NCBI RefSeq assembly: GCF_022024115.1
Contig: NZ_CP091792.1
Location: 1,860,001 to 1,924,000, forward strand
DNA: 64,000 bases
Reading direction: 5' to 3'
From: Prevotella communis
GTDB lineage: Bacteria; Bacteroidota; Bacteroidia; Bacteroidales; Bacteroidaceae
Of this stretch, positions 7,908-15,874 are shown in pieces. Below the pieces are notes generated by a model. The model made no database searches. It saw only the letters and a program-made list of their open reading frames with translations, and had not been told where the DNA came from. Each line of letters starts with the position of its first letter. The first letter of the stretch is position 1. The translations under genes were made by a program, and so were the position numbers.

Positions 7908-9926
7908 TCACTTATTATTCTTCTTTATCAGGCTATAGGCATGATAAAGTCCCAGTTCGCCCGCCTTACTGAGGTCGAGCACGGCTTCTTGTTGCTGCTT
8001 CAGATAGAGGCGGCACAGTCCGCGGTTGAAATAAGCCTCGGCAAACGAGGGGTCATGACGGAGGGCTGCAGTGAAATAATCCACGGCAACGGCATAATCC
8101 TGCTGGAAGGCAGCCATGGTTCCCAGGTTATATAACAGCCAAGGTGACTCAGGACTCAGTTCGAGGGCATGCGTCAAGTCGCCACGCACACTGGCATTCT
8201 GCAACTGCACATTGGTGCCCTGAGAAGCCTGGAAACGATTGATACGCATCTGGCACACAGCGCGTTGCCAAAGGGCAAGCACGGAGGTGGAGTCGATATA
8301 GAGATAAGTAGAAAGGTCCTCAATGGCGGCCTCGAAATTCTGGAGCATAGAGTAAGCCACAGCACGCTGCAGCAACAAGTTGGCAGCACTTACAGTAGAT
8401 GATGTATTCTCAATGCCCTGCGAGAGTGTGTCAATGAGCTGGAAATAGACAGCCGACTGCGCATCATCGAGCGACGTGTGGGTGTTGCTGATATAGAACT
8501 GACGATTCTTCAACTGAGCATTCGCCTTTTCCACCTGTTCGTCATATGGATTACGACTGTTCACCTCGTGCTGCTGAGGCACATACGACAGGGCAAACAT
8601 CGGCTGGAAATCCATCTCCACACGACGGTTCTGCACGTGACCACGATACTCGTTCTCGTACTCCTGCTCCTGTTCCTGCTCGTCTTCCATCACCAACTGG
8701 TTGTATTTCTCCACATCAGCATCGCTACGCTTACGTATCTGACTGGGATCCATGCGTGGCTGGGTGCCGTAGAGATGCTTATAGAGGCGCGCCTTATAGA
8801 CGGTGAACTCGTCGGCCTCGGCCTGCTTGGTCATACCCAACTTACGATAGCAGGCCGCACGGAATTCCAGTCCAGTCCAGAAATTGGGGAACTCATCAAT
8901 CACCTTGGAATAGTCGCGGATAGCAGCCTTCAGGTCGCCCGTCTTATCGAGCAGCACGGCACGATTAAACAGCGCCAGCATATTATCTGGTTCCAGTTTC
9001 AATACGAAGTCGAAGTCGGTAATAGCACGGTTATCATCGCCCACCTGCGCACGGAGCAGTCCGCGGTTATAATGCCCCAGGAAATTATTGGGCTCCAGAT
9101 CCAGCGCCATGTCATAGTCGGCCATGGCCCCACGCAGATTATTCAGATGAATGCGAGCCAGGGCGCGATTGATATAACAGCCTGCATGACGCGGCATCAG
9201 GTGGATGGCACGGTCCAGTTGGACCACTGCTGAATCCCACTCCTCACGGGAGAGATAGATGATGCTGCGCGCCGCCCAAGCCTGTCCGTCATAGGGGTCA
9301 ATCTCAATACTTTTATCGAGTGCCGAGAGGGCCTGCACGGTATCCTTCATCTGCATATACACATCAGCACGCATCACGTAGGCACGGGCATACTGGCTCC
9401 AGCGACTCTGCATGGTATCAAGTTCAAGCAGGGCCTCATCGTACTGCTTATCGTGCATACGACAAAGCACGCGGTTGTGCCACAGGCCACGGTTGTCGGG
9501 GGCATACTTCAACGCCCGCGTATAGTCGTCGATGGCCTCGGAGAACTTCTCCTGCTGGATGCGCGTCAGTCCGCGCAGCTCGTAAAGGTTGGTGACATAA
9601 GGATTACGTTTGATAGCCTCCGAACAATCGTTCTCGGCACCAGCATAATCGTCGAGGTAATACTTGGCTATACCCCTGTAGAACCAAGGTTCATAGAGGT
9701 AAGGTTTGGCTATAACGGCCTGATTGAAATACTGGATAGACAACACGTAGTCCTCATAATAGAGCGCAGAACGGCCTATGGCAATGAGACGGTCAGTGTT
9801 GAACTGGGCAAAAACAGGTGAAAAATGAAAGATGAGAGATATGATTACAAAGGAAATACGAGAAACGCAGCCCAGTTTATTCCCAAAGCACAATCCTCTC
9901 GTGAAAGAACTAATCATATCTTTCAT
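7908..9926 (-). CDS. Exported tetratricopeptide-repeat protein
   Basis: A 672-residue protein with a hydrophobic N-terminal segment (FVIISLIFHFSPVFAQ) that fits a signal peptide cleaved after VFA. At least eight TPR units follow, such as YEPWFYRGIAKYYLDDYAGA and FLGHYNRGLLRAQVGDDNRA. A charged linker of about 60 residues (EDEQEQEQEYENEY) comes next, then more TPRs up to the C-terminus. TPR proteins scaffold protein complexes; here the periplasm is the likely site. It lies 17 bp downstream of def on the same strand. The specific partner is unknown. Confidence 0.85.
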   Translation of the reverse strand: MKDMISSFTRGLCFGNKLGCVSRISFVIISLIFHFSPVFAQFNTDRLIAIGRSALYYEDYVLSIQYFNQAVIAKPYLYEPWFYRGIAKYYLDDYAGAENDCSEAIKRNPYVTNLYELRGLTRIQQEKFSEAIDDYTRALKYAPDNRGLWHNRVLCRMHDKQYDEALLELDTMQSRWSQYARAYVMRADVYMQMKDTVQALSALDKSIEIDPYDGQAWAARSIIYLSREEWDSAVVQLDRAIHLMPRHAGCYINRALARIHLNNLRGAMADYDMALDLEPNNFLGHYNRGLLRAQVGDDNRAITDFDFVLKLEPDNMLALFNRAVLLDKTGDLKAAIRDYSKVIDEFPNFWTGLEFRAACYRKLGMTKQAEADEFTVYKARLYKHLYGTQPRMDPSQIRKRSDADVEKYNQLVMEDEQEQEQEYENEYRGHVQNRRVEMDFQPMFALSYVPQQHEVNSRNPYDEQVEKANAQLKNRQFYISNTHTSLDDAQSAVYFQLIDTLSQGIENTSSTVSAANLLLQRAVAYSMLQNFEAAIEDLSTYLYIDSTSVLALWQRAVCQMRINRFQASQGTNVQLQNASVRGDLTHALELSPESPWLLYNLGTMAAFQQDYAVAVDYFTAALRHDPSFAEAYFNRGLCRLYLKQQQEAVLDLSKAGELGLYHAYSLIKKNNK

Positions 9927-9943
9927 CTCTCACCTATCATTTC

Positions 9944-10504
9944 TTATCTCCTGACGGGCTTGGTCTTGTAGCCACAACGATAGCGACCCTGAGTAAGCGC
10001 TTTCAACTTACTCTTGATGAGTTGCTTGCGAAGAGGAGAGATACGGTCAATGAACATCTTTCCGTCCAGGTGGTCGAACTCGTGCTGCATCACACGTGCC
10101 AGGTAACCCTCAATCCACTCGTCATGAGCCTGGAAGTTCTCGTCCATCCACTGCACACGGATACGCGTGGGACGAATCACCTTCTCGTGGATAGCAGGCA
10201 ACGACAGACAGCCTTCCTCAGAAGCGTCGGTATTGGTTTCGTCGTACTCCACGATATGAGCATTAATATATACCTGACGGAAATCCTTGTATTCAGGTAA
10301 ATCTTCAGACAATGGGTCTAAGTCAATGACTACCAAACGAATATCAAGTCCGACCTGAGGCGCTGCCAATCCGATACCTTCTGAATCGGCCAGTGTCTCC
10401 CACATATTAGAAATGAGTGTCTTCAACTCAGGATAGTCGGGCGTAATGTCTTCTGCAACCTTACGCAGCACGGGCTGTCCGTAAATATAAATAGGTAAAA
10501 TCAC
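9944..10504 (-). CDS. def: Peptide deformylase
   Basis: Removes the formyl group from the initiator methionine of nascent proteins. All three family motifs are present: [10 protein letters not shown] (motif 1), EGCLSLP with the metal cysteine (motif 2), and QHEFDHLDG with the HExxH-type metal histidines (motif 3). Length is 186 residues. It lies in a reverse-strand run with ruvX upstream (27 bp), a pairing often seen in Bacteroidales. Confidence 0.96.
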   Translation of the reverse strand: MILPIYIYGQPVLRKVAEDITPDYPELKTLISNMWETLADSEGIGLAAPQVGLDIRLVVIDLDPLSEDLPEYKDFRQVYINAHIVEYDETNTDASEEGCLSLPAIHEKVIRPTRIRVQWMDENFQAHDEWIEGYLARVMQHEFDHLDGKMFIDRISPLRKQLIKSKLKALTQGRYRCGYKTKPVRR

Positions 10505-10531
10505 TTTAGATTAAAGATTAAATATTTAACA

Positions 10532-10948
10532 TTAAAACTTACGGCTACGCATATAGTCCTCAAGGATAATCGTAGCACTAATCTCGTCAACCAGTCCCTT
10601 GTTCTGACGCGCCTTCTTGCGCAGACCGCCGTCAATCATGGCCTGATGCGCCAATACCGACGTGAAGCGCTCGTCGTAATACTCAATGGGAATGTTGGGC
10701 ACGGCTTTGCGCCAACGGTTCACAAACTGCTGCACACGTGCCAGGTTCTCGCTGGGTTCACCATTAGGCTGACGCGGTTCGCCAATCACAATACGCTCCA
10801 CAGGTTCACGGGCTATATAAGCCTGCAGCCACTCAAAGAGCTCTGATGTAGCAACAGTCGCCAATCCGCCAGCAATAATCTGAAGCGGATCGGTGACTGC
10901 TAAACCTGTTCGTTTACGACCGTAGTCGATAGAAAGTATTCTTGCCAA
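10532..10948 (-). CDS. ruvX: RuvX/YqgF pre-16S rRNA nuclease family protein
   Basis: RNase H-like protein of 138 residues, the family length. The first beta strand carries the catalytic aspartate in RILSIDYGRKRTGLAVTD. GEPRQPNGEPSE and YDERFTSVLA are the next conserved segments, and the C-terminus has KGLVDEISATIILEDYM with the last acidic residues. The family is annotated both as a putative Holliday junction resolvase and as the 16S rRNA 5'-end processing nuclease. The SPOR lipoprotein gene ends 12 bp upstream. Confidence 0.92.
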   Translation of the reverse strand: MARILSIDYGRKRTGLAVTDPLQIIAGGLATVATSELFEWLQAYIAREPVERIVIGEPRQPNGEPSENLARVQQFVNRWRKAVPNIPIEYYDERFTSVLAHQAMIDGGLRKKARQNKGLVDEISATIILEDYMRSRKF

Positions 10949-10960
10949 TCGTATTGATGC

Positions 10961-11455
10961 TTAGCGAGTGTAGAACAGCAACCATGCATCGGGATAGGTA
11001 GCTCGCAGCTGATCGCGGCTCTGAACAGCCTCTGCCTTTGTAGCGAAGGTAGAAGCGATAACACGATACATGTTACGCTCATCGTTCTTTACAATCTGAG
11101 CTGCATAACCGGCATTCTTCAGACGCTGCTGCAGACCCTCGGCATTTGCAATCACAGAGAAAGAACCAACGACAACGCTGAAGTCCTTCAGACCAGCACC
11201 GTTGACAACAGACACGCGCTCCTGACGAACGGTGACGTTATCCAGATTGTCAACAACCTTTGTCTCGGTAACGGGCTTTGTGACAACAGGCGTCACTACG
11301 GGAGTCTCCTGAACTACTGGTGTTTCCTGCTGTGTGGTCTGAGCCTGAGCCTGGGCTTTCTCGTAAGCCTTCTTGTAGGCACTCTCACTAGATTTACAAC
11401 CGGTAAATGACATAGCCAGGCAAAGGCCTGCGCACAAAACGATGTACTTCTTCAT
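10961..11455 (-). CDS. SPOR-domain lipoprotein
   Basis: The start at 11455 gives MKKYIVLCAGLCLAMSFTGC, a lipoprotein signal with lipobox-like SFTGC; the longer frame from 11488 adds 11 residues that spoil it. After the lipid-anchored cysteine comes a low-complexity K/A/Q stretch, then a V/T/P-rich linker. The C-terminal SPOR domain of about 70 residues follows (FSVVVGSFSVIANAEGL, YRVIASTFATKAEA). SPOR domains bind denuded peptidoglycan at division sites, so a cell-envelope role is likely. An upstream TAATTTCG at 11501-11508 (minus strand) may be its -7 element. Confidence 0.85.
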   Translation of the reverse strand: MKKYIVLCAGLCLAMSFTGCKSSESAYKKAYEKAQAQAQTTQQETPVVQETPVVTPVVTKPVTETKVVDNLDNVTVRQERVSVVNGAGLKDFSVVVGSFSVIANAEGLQQRLKNAGYAAQIVKNDERNMYRVIASTFATKAEAVQSRDQLRATYPDAWLLFYTR

Positions 11456-11601
11456 AATTCTTTTATTTATTATTCTTGAATAATTCAATTTTTTACCGTG
11501 CGAAATTACAAAATATCGTCGAAATATGGACCAAAAAGGTGCATAAACTTTGTTAAATGGACAAAATATGGGCTATTTAACAAAAAAATCCACGCAAAAC
11601 A

Positions 11602-11632
11602 CTTGTCTTTTCTATATTTTTGTGTAAATTTG
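11602..11632 (+). promoter_or_regulatory. Promoter of the YtxH/holin-like operon
   Basis: CTTG at 11602-11605 and TAAATTTG at 11625-11632 are separated by 19 nt, matching the Bacteroidetes -33/-7 layout. A second -7-like TATTTTTG (11615-11622) overlaps the region. The first gene starts at 11673. Confidence 0.65.
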
Positions 11633-11672
11633 CTCGCAGAAAATTTATTTATTCACTTATCATTTATTAGTT

Positions 11673-11879
11673 ATGAAAGGTTTAGGTTATCTGGGAGCTT
11701 TCCTTGGTGGGGCATTAGCTGGTGCAGCCATCGGTATTCTCGTGGCTCCCGACAAAGGCAGCAACACACGCGAGAAAATATCAAACACCGTGGATGAATT
11801 TCTGAAAAAGCACAACATCAAACTGAACCGCAAGGATGTGGGCGATCTGATTGACGACCTGGATGAAGCTGCGGATTAA
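11673..11879 (+). CDS. YtxH-domain small membrane protein
   Basis: A 68-residue protein with a glycine/alanine-rich transmembrane segment (GYLGAFLGGALAGAAIGILVAP) followed by a charged helix (DKGSNTREKISNTVDEFLKK). This is the YtxH pattern, known in Gram-positive general-stress proteins and common as the first gene of a three-gene membrane set in Bacteroidetes. A membrane or envelope stress role is an inference. The next gene (holin-like) starts 47 bp downstream. Confidence 0.82.
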   Translation: MKGLGYLGAFLGGALAGAAIGILVAPDKGSNTREKISNTVDEFLKKHNIKLNRKDVGDLIDDLDEAAD

Positions 11880-11883
11880 GGGA

Positions 11884-11918
11884 ATTGACAATTGATAATT
11901 GAAAATTGACAATTGTAA
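11884..11918. repeat. AT-rich CAATTG/ATAATTG repeat
   Basis: The spacer between the YtxH and holin-like genes is built from near-copies of GACAATTGATAATTG and its complement. The same motif recurs at about 25,280-25,310 (inside the predicted recQ start) and near 43,877-43,895 (before a DEAD-box gene). It looks like a dispersed short repeat. Confidence 0.6.
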
Positions 11919-11926
11919 ATTAGGAA

Positions 11927-12274
11927 ATGCTGTCAAGCGATAAGAATATAGAGACTATCACCCAACTCGTTGAGATGGTGAAGCATAACTTCGAGCTTCG
12001 CAAGGAATATGCGAAACTGGATGTTGTAGAGAAGGTAGTGCGCCTATTGAGTGCCATAGCACTGGCTGTGACACTGGCCGTTATTCTGTCTATCTCGCTA
12101 TTCTTCCTGTCGGCAGCTTTTGCCGTGTGGTTGTCGCAATTCACGGGGCTCGTCCTGTCGCTGGTGATTGTAGCCGGTATTTATCTGCTCCTGTTGCTGA
12201 TGGTCTATGGCTCACGTAAGTCATGGATTGAGCGTCCGCTGGTGAAATACCTGTCAAGAATGTTGCTTAACTAA
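11927..12274 (+). CDS. Holin-superfamily-III-like membrane protein
   Basis: A 115-residue protein with an N-terminal amphipathic charged region (IETITQLVEMVKHNFELRKE) and two strong transmembrane segments (VTLAVILSISLFFLSAAFAV and GLVLSLVIVAGIYLLLLLMV), ending in a basic tail. This is the layout of the phage-holin-III-like proteins of Bacteroidetes that sit between a YtxH gene and a small coiled-coil gene. No phage genes are nearby, so a lytic role is unlikely. The next gene begins 15 bp later. Confidence 0.75.
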   Translation: MLSSDKNIETITQLVEMVKHNFELRKEYAKLDVVEKVVRLLSAIALAVTLAVILSISLFFLSAAFAVWLSQFTGLVLSLVIVAGIYLLLLLMVYGSRKSWIERPLVKYLSRMLLN

Positions 12275-12289
12275 CGCTTGTTACTGACT

Positions 12290-12553
12290 ATGGCAAAGAA
12301 GAGACGTGTAAGACCGTATCACTCAATAGAGGAAATCCAGATGCGCAAAGAGCAGTTGGACGAAGTCATCGAGTTGGAAAACGAGGAGATTAAGCAGTTA
12401 TGGGGCAAACTGATGGAGAAGGAGGAAGACCTGTCGCGCAGCGAACAGATTCTGAAATACGTGAAATTCGGCTTCATGGCCTACGACGGCGTGATGATGC
12501 TGCATAAACTGAAGCGCAACTACGGCAGTATCCTGAATATTTTCCGACGCTAA
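12290..12553 (+). CDS. Small coiled-coil protein of the YtxH operon
   Basis: An 87-residue, highly charged protein starting MAKKRRVRPYHSIEEIQMRK. The helical stretch LDEVIELENEEIKQLWGKLM is likely a coiled coil, followed by a mildly hydrophobic segment (YVKFGFMAYDGVMMLHKL). The ATG at 12290 is preferred to the upstream 12278 start because it gives the conserved-looking basic N-terminus. It is the last gene of the YtxH/holin-like trio and runs into a perfect palindrome. Function unknown. Confidence 0.7.
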   Translation: MAKKRRVRPYHSIEEIQMRKEQLDEVIELENEEIKQLWGKLMEKEEDLSRSEQILKYVKFGFMAYDGVMMLHKLKRNYGSILNIFRR

Positions 12554-12555
12554 AG

Positions 12556-12595
12556 AATAAAATGAGTCTCAGCAATTGCTGAGACTCATTTTATT
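12556..12595. terminator. Bidirectional terminator, 40-bp perfect palindrome
   Basis: A perfect inverted repeat spans the whole interval, centred on CAATTG, with A-rich and T-rich outer ends. It sits between convergent genes (12553 forward, 12586 reverse) and supplies the stop codon of the reverse MBL gene, so it can terminate both strands. Confidence 0.85.
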
Positions 12596-13350
12596 TCTAA
12601 TACCTGACCATCGAAAGCCAACTCAAAACCTTCAGGCAGTATCTTGTTGACCTCTTCGTGCAGACCTACATCATGACACATGTGGGTAAGGAGTGTGCGC
12701 CTGGCCCCTACTCTTCTGGCAAAGGCGATGGCATCACCTACCAACTGATGGGAGTGGTGGGGCTTATCGAAACGCAAAGCGTTGACGCATAGCGTCTCCA
12801 CACCTTCGAGCAAGGGCAACTGGTCGTCCTCAATATACTTCATATCCGTGATATAGGCGAAAGTGTCGAAACGGAAACCGAGAATGGGCAACTTGCCATG
12901 CATCACGCGGATGGGCATCACGGGGATATCGCCAATGGTGAAGGGACTGCCGGCACTGATCTCGTGCAGACCTATCTGAGGCACACCTGGGTAACGGTTC
13001 TCTACAAAACAGTAAGGCAGCATCTCGAGCATCCCTCTACGGGCGATGGCATCGGCATAAACATTCATCTCGCCAAACTGACAATAAGGACGGATATCGT
13101 CCATACCGCCCATGTGATCGTAATGGGAATGGGTGACCAGAATGGCGTCGATGCGACGGAAGGGCTGTGGCAGGATCTGCTGACGGAAATCGGGACCGGC
13201 ATCAACGAGGATACGGGTGTTGTCGGTCTCTACCAGAATAGAACAGCGCAGACGCTTGTCCTTGGGGTCTGTGCTCTGACAAACCTTACACTGGCAACCT
13301 ATCACGGGTACGCCACACGATGTGCCTGTGCCGAGGAATGTGATTCTCAT
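12586..13350 (-). CDS. MBL-fold metallo-hydrolase (PhnP-like)
   Basis: A 254-residue metallo-beta-lactamase-fold protein. It starts MRITFLGTGTSCGVPVIGC, with a cysteine cluster (CQCKVCQ) typical of the PhnP/COG1235 group. The metal motif is THSHYDHMGG (HxHxDH); further ligands are likely in RVMHGKLP, YITDMKYIED and THMCHD. Family members hydrolyse cyclic phosphodiesters or related substrates in the cytoplasm; the substrate here is unknown. The start overlaps the murB stop by 4 bp. Its stop is inside the palindromic terminator. Confidence 0.85.
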   Translation of the reverse strand: MRITFLGTGTSCGVPVIGCQCKVCQSTDPKDKRLRCSILVETDNTRILVDAGPDFRQQILPQPFRRIDAILVTHSHYDHMGGMDDIRPYCQFGEMNVYADAIARRGMLEMLPYCFVENRYPGVPQIGLHEISAGSPFTIGDIPVMPIRVMHGKLPILGFRFDTFAYITDMKYIEDDQLPLLEGVETLCVNALRFDKPHHSHQLVGDAIAFARRVGARRTLLTHMCHDVGLHEEVNKILPEGFELAFDGQVLEIK

Positions 13351-14372
13351 ATGATATTCACCTCTGGATTTATCTGAATGCCGAAGCGATCAAGGACATC
13401 CTTCTGAATCTGTTGACAGAGGTACACAATGTCAGCACCTCTCGCTCCACCACGATTCACCAGCACCAATGCCTGACGGTCATGTACGCCAGCGGGGCCT
13501 ATAGACCGCCCCTTCCAGCCAGCCTGTTCGATGAGCCAGCCGGCAGGAATCTTCTCGTGCTGCTCGTCAATATGGTAATGAGGCATCTGGGGATATTGCG
13601 CCAAGAGCTGTTCGTACTGCTCACGACCCACCACAGGATTCATGAAGAAACTGCCAGCATTCCCCAGGACTTTGGGGTCGGGCAGTTTATTGTTACGGAT
13701 ATCAATAATCACGTCGCGCAACTGCTGCAACGTGGGATTATCTATATGTCTGCGTTCCAGTTCGGCACGGATATTACCATACTCGATATTGAGGTTGCCT
13801 GTCTGCTTTGAAAGACGGTAGGTGACGTGGGTAATCAGGAACCGGTTTTTCCACTCTGTCTTAAAACGACTCTGGCGATAGCCGTACTGACAATCTTCGG
13901 CCTTAAACTCACGGAGCTGACCTGTAGAGATTTCAACGGCTTCCACCTTATATATAATATGGCTGGCCTCACTACCGTAGGCACCGATATTCTGAACGGC
14001 AGATGCCCCCACCTCACCTGGTATCAACGAGAGGTTTTCGGCACCCTGCCAACCATTCTTCACACATAGAGCCACCACATCGTCCCATACCTCACCACTA
14101 CCTACACGCAGCAGCAGGTGATCAGCATCATCAGCAGGAAGTACCTCATGTCCTTTGATGGCAGAGTGAACCACATAACTGTCATAGTCACCCGTAAGCA
14201 ATAGGTTACTTCCACCACCGATAATAAGCGGGGGCGTCGATATACCACGCAACATTTTAGCAACCATCTGGGCATCTTCAATGTCAGCATATTCCAGAAA
14301 GCGAAAACACCTGGCGTCGATGCCGAAGGTGTTGTGGGCTAACAGACTATAGTTAACTTCATCTCTCATCAT
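13347..14372 (-). CDS. murB: UDP-N-acetylenolpyruvoylglucosamine reductase
   Basis: FAD enzyme that makes UDP-MurNAc for peptidoglycan. Recognisable segments are LLAHNTFGIDARC at the N-terminus, the FAD pyrophosphate site GGGSNLLLTGDY, SLIPGEVGASAVQNIGAYGSE, the YRQSRFK loop of type I (E. coli-like) MurB, and LGNAGSFFMNPVV with the catalytic serine. Length 341 residues fits type I. It overlaps both neighbours by 4 bp, so it is translated as part of a three-gene unit. Either of two adjacent ATGs (14372, 14369) may start it. Confidence 0.94.
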   Translation of the reverse strand: MMRDEVNYSLLAHNTFGIDARCFRFLEYADIEDAQMVAKMLRGISTPPLIIGGGSNLLLTGDYDSYVVHSAIKGHEVLPADDADHLLLRVGSGEVWDDVVALCVKNGWQGAENLSLIPGEVGASAVQNIGAYGSEASHIIYKVEAVEISTGQLREFKAEDCQYGYRQSRFKTEWKNRFLITHVTYRLSKQTGNLNIEYGNIRAELERRHIDNPTLQQLRDVIIDIRNNKLPDPKVLGNAGSFFMNPVVGREQYEQLLAQYPQMPHYHIDEQHEKIPAGWLIEQAGWKGRSIGPAGVHDRQALVLVNRGGARGADIVYLCQQIQKDVLDRFGIQINPEVNII

Positions 14373-15217
14373 TCAGACAGTTTTGTGAGTTTCCATTCGT
14401 TGTGCTCACGGCGGAAGGTCAGTGCTACCTCCATACCGTTGGCAATGCCTCTCAACAGGAATATCTTGACATTAGAATGTGTGTGAGGATGGCCATACAC
14501 AATGTTATAAATGGTACCGTGAGGGAGTTCAGGTGCAAAGGCGTCCCAGAAATCAGGCGTAATGACGCCCTCCATCTGTTCAAAGTCATTATCAGGATCA
14601 GGACCACTGAAGGCTATCTCCTGTGCCAGACTCTGCTGACGGAAAACGGAATCGGTGGCAAAGCGACGATAGAATGAGAGGAAAGAAGCGTTGGGATTAT
14701 GAGACATTGTCTGCTTGTTCATCCTGTCGAGCATCCAGCGTCCGTTCTTACGGTCGAACTGATACTGGCACACAAACCCCTGGTCCAGGAAGATTTTCTC
14801 AACGATGGCGTGATTCACGGAGGTATCTGAAACGGACTCCATCTGTGCCTCACTATCGAATATCAGCGTATATTCCCCATGATGCATGAAGAAATGTTCC
14901 ATCTGCCATTCCTTCCTATCAAGTGTGTCGGCCTTAGCCTCCGAACTCACAATAATCGGGAATTTCACACGCTCCATCTGGAGACGCTTGTTAGACGCGA
15001 AGTTAAACAGGAAATCATCAAACAACTCCTCTGCCGCCACAGGCATAGGTGCTTCCGAAATCAACTCGTCCATACTCTCTTCTCCCGTTAGCGAATCAGC
15101 CAACTCCAAAGAGTCTTCATCCAGTGTTGAGTCATCAGATTTTTGAGGTTTTAAATCCTTGCAACAAGTCAGGATTAAAACCATTACGATACCAAGAATC
15201 AGCGTTCTTTTTTCCAT
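14369..15217 (-). CDS. DUF4348-like lipoprotein
   Basis: A 282-residue protein with a lipoprotein-type N-terminus (MEKRTLILGIVMVLILTCC) followed by an acidic serine-rich linker. Its body (ELFDDFLFNFASNKRLQMER..., GRWMLDRMNKQTM..., FSGPDPDNDFEQMEG) resembles the DUF4348 family of Bacteroidetes as I remember it. Probably an outer-membrane or periplasmic lipoprotein; role unknown. It is the first gene of the reverse run to murB and the MBL gene. Confidence 0.65.
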   Translation of the reverse strand: MEKRTLILGIVMVLILTCCKDLKPQKSDDSTLDEDSLELADSLTGEESMDELISEAPMPVAAEELFDDFLFNFASNKRLQMERVKFPIIVSSEAKADTLDRKEWQMEHFFMHHGEYTLIFDSEAQMESVSDTSVNHAIVEKIFLDQGFVCQYQFDRKNGRWMLDRMNKQTMSHNPNASFLSFYRRFATDSVFRQQSLAQEIAFSGPDPDNDFEQMEGVITPDFWDAFAPELPHGTIYNIVYGHPHTHSNVKIFLLRGIANGMEVALTFRREHNEWKLTKLSE

Positions 15218-15294
15218 CAGTTTGTTCTATGCTTACTTTCGAGGTGCAAAGTTACAAAGAATTCTATCAATCGTTGCAAATAAATGAAAAAAAA

Positions 15295-15326
15295 TTTGCA
15301 CCTTTAGAAAAAAATGTGTACTTTTG
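15295..15326 (+). promoter_or_regulatory. Promoter of the tRNA pair
   Basis: TTTG (15295-15298), a 20-nt spacer and TACTTTTG (15319-15326) match the Bacteroidetes consensus exactly. The first tRNA begins 22 bp downstream. Confidence 0.85.
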
Positions 15327-15347
15327 CACCCGCTAACGAACACAAAG

Positions 15348-15421
15348 GGACCCGTAGCTTAGCTGAATAGAGCGTCAGATTCCGGTTCTGAAGGTCAAGG
15401 GTTTGAATCCCTTCGGGTTCA
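15348..15421 (+). tRNA. tRNA-Arg (anticodon CCG)
   Basis: Cloverleaf by eye: acceptor GGACCCG with CGGGTTC, D stem GCTT/GAGC, anticodon stem TCAGA/TCTGA around loop TTCCGGT (anticodon CCG, reads CGG), T arm AAGGG/CCCTT with loop TTTGAAT, and discriminator A. CCA is not encoded. Confidence 0.95.
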
Positions 15422-15429
15422 CAAAGCAC

Positions 15430-15504
15430 AGGAGCATAGCTCAGTTGGTTTAGAGCGCTTCAGTCACATTGAAGAGGTCTTGGGTTCGAGTCCCAATGTT
15501 CCTA
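15430..15504 (+). tRNA. tRNA-Val (anticodon CAC)
   Basis: Acceptor AGGAGCA with TGTTCCT (one G-U), D stem GCTC/GAGC, anticodon stem CTTCA/TGAAG around loop GTCACAT (anticodon CAC, reads GUG), T stem TTGGG/CCCAA, and discriminator A. It starts 9 bp after tRNA-Arg and shares its promoter. Confidence 0.95.
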
Positions 15505-15512
15505 CTGAAAGA

Positions 15513-15537
15513 TGAAGACTTCGGTCTTCATTTTTTT
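15513..15537 (+). terminator. Terminator of the tRNA operon
   Basis: TGAAGAC, loop TTCG, GTCTTCA, then seven T: a compact UUCG-type hairpin right after tRNA-Val. Confidence 0.93.
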
Positions 15538-15604
15538 ATACCCTATAATCACCAGCAGACAAGAAAAACGATACGAGAACATGAATGCCTTGGGTATAGA
15601 TACG

Positions 15605-15701
15605 AGAAAAGGGAACCTTCACAGGCTCCCTTTTTCGTTTAGCAATTACAAATCGTAATTGCTTTGGGGGAAGATTGTTTGTCTCGCGACAATCAATCTT
15701 C
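15605..15701 (+). repeat. Cluster of three hairpins upstream of the LuxR-type gene
   Basis: The gene-free stretch 15538-15833 holds three consecutive inverted repeats. The first is terminator-like (AAAGGGA...TCCCTTT then TT, about 15609-15635). The second is AGCAATTAC/GTAATTGCT (15641-15663). The third has 14-bp arms with one mismatch around TCGC (15670-15701). After them a short frame at 15729-15752 (MKNTLQI, stop) follows an AT-rich run, like a decayed gene start. No longer ORF is present. Confidence 0.55.
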
Positions 15702-15833
15702 GATAATTAACCTTAATAATCTAATACCATGAAAAACACGCTGCAAATTTAGGATTATTTTCTCAAATAAACAACACTCCACCCAAAATAATTCCAATAT
15801 TTAAACTTTATTAACCTAAGCACATCCTAACAC

Positions 15834-15865
15834 TTTGGTATATTTGTAAATTGTTTGTAACTTTG
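15834..15865 (+). promoter_or_regulatory. Promoter of the LuxR-type regulator
   Basis: TTTG (15834-15837), a 20-nt spacer and TAACTTTG (15858-15865). The ATG is only 10 bp past the -7 element, so the transcript should be nearly leaderless. Confidence 0.82.
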
Positions 15866-15874
15866 CAACCCGTT

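Noticed and set aside
8478..9233. 251-codon forward ORF opposite the TPR gene
   Set aside because: Lies wholly inside the clear TPR coding sequence on the other strand; composition is the mirror of that gene and shows no domain.
11927..12274. Phage holin as sign of a prophage
   Set aside because: No phage structural or lysis genes nearby; the YtxH-holin-coiled-coil trio is a usual chromosomal set in this phylum.
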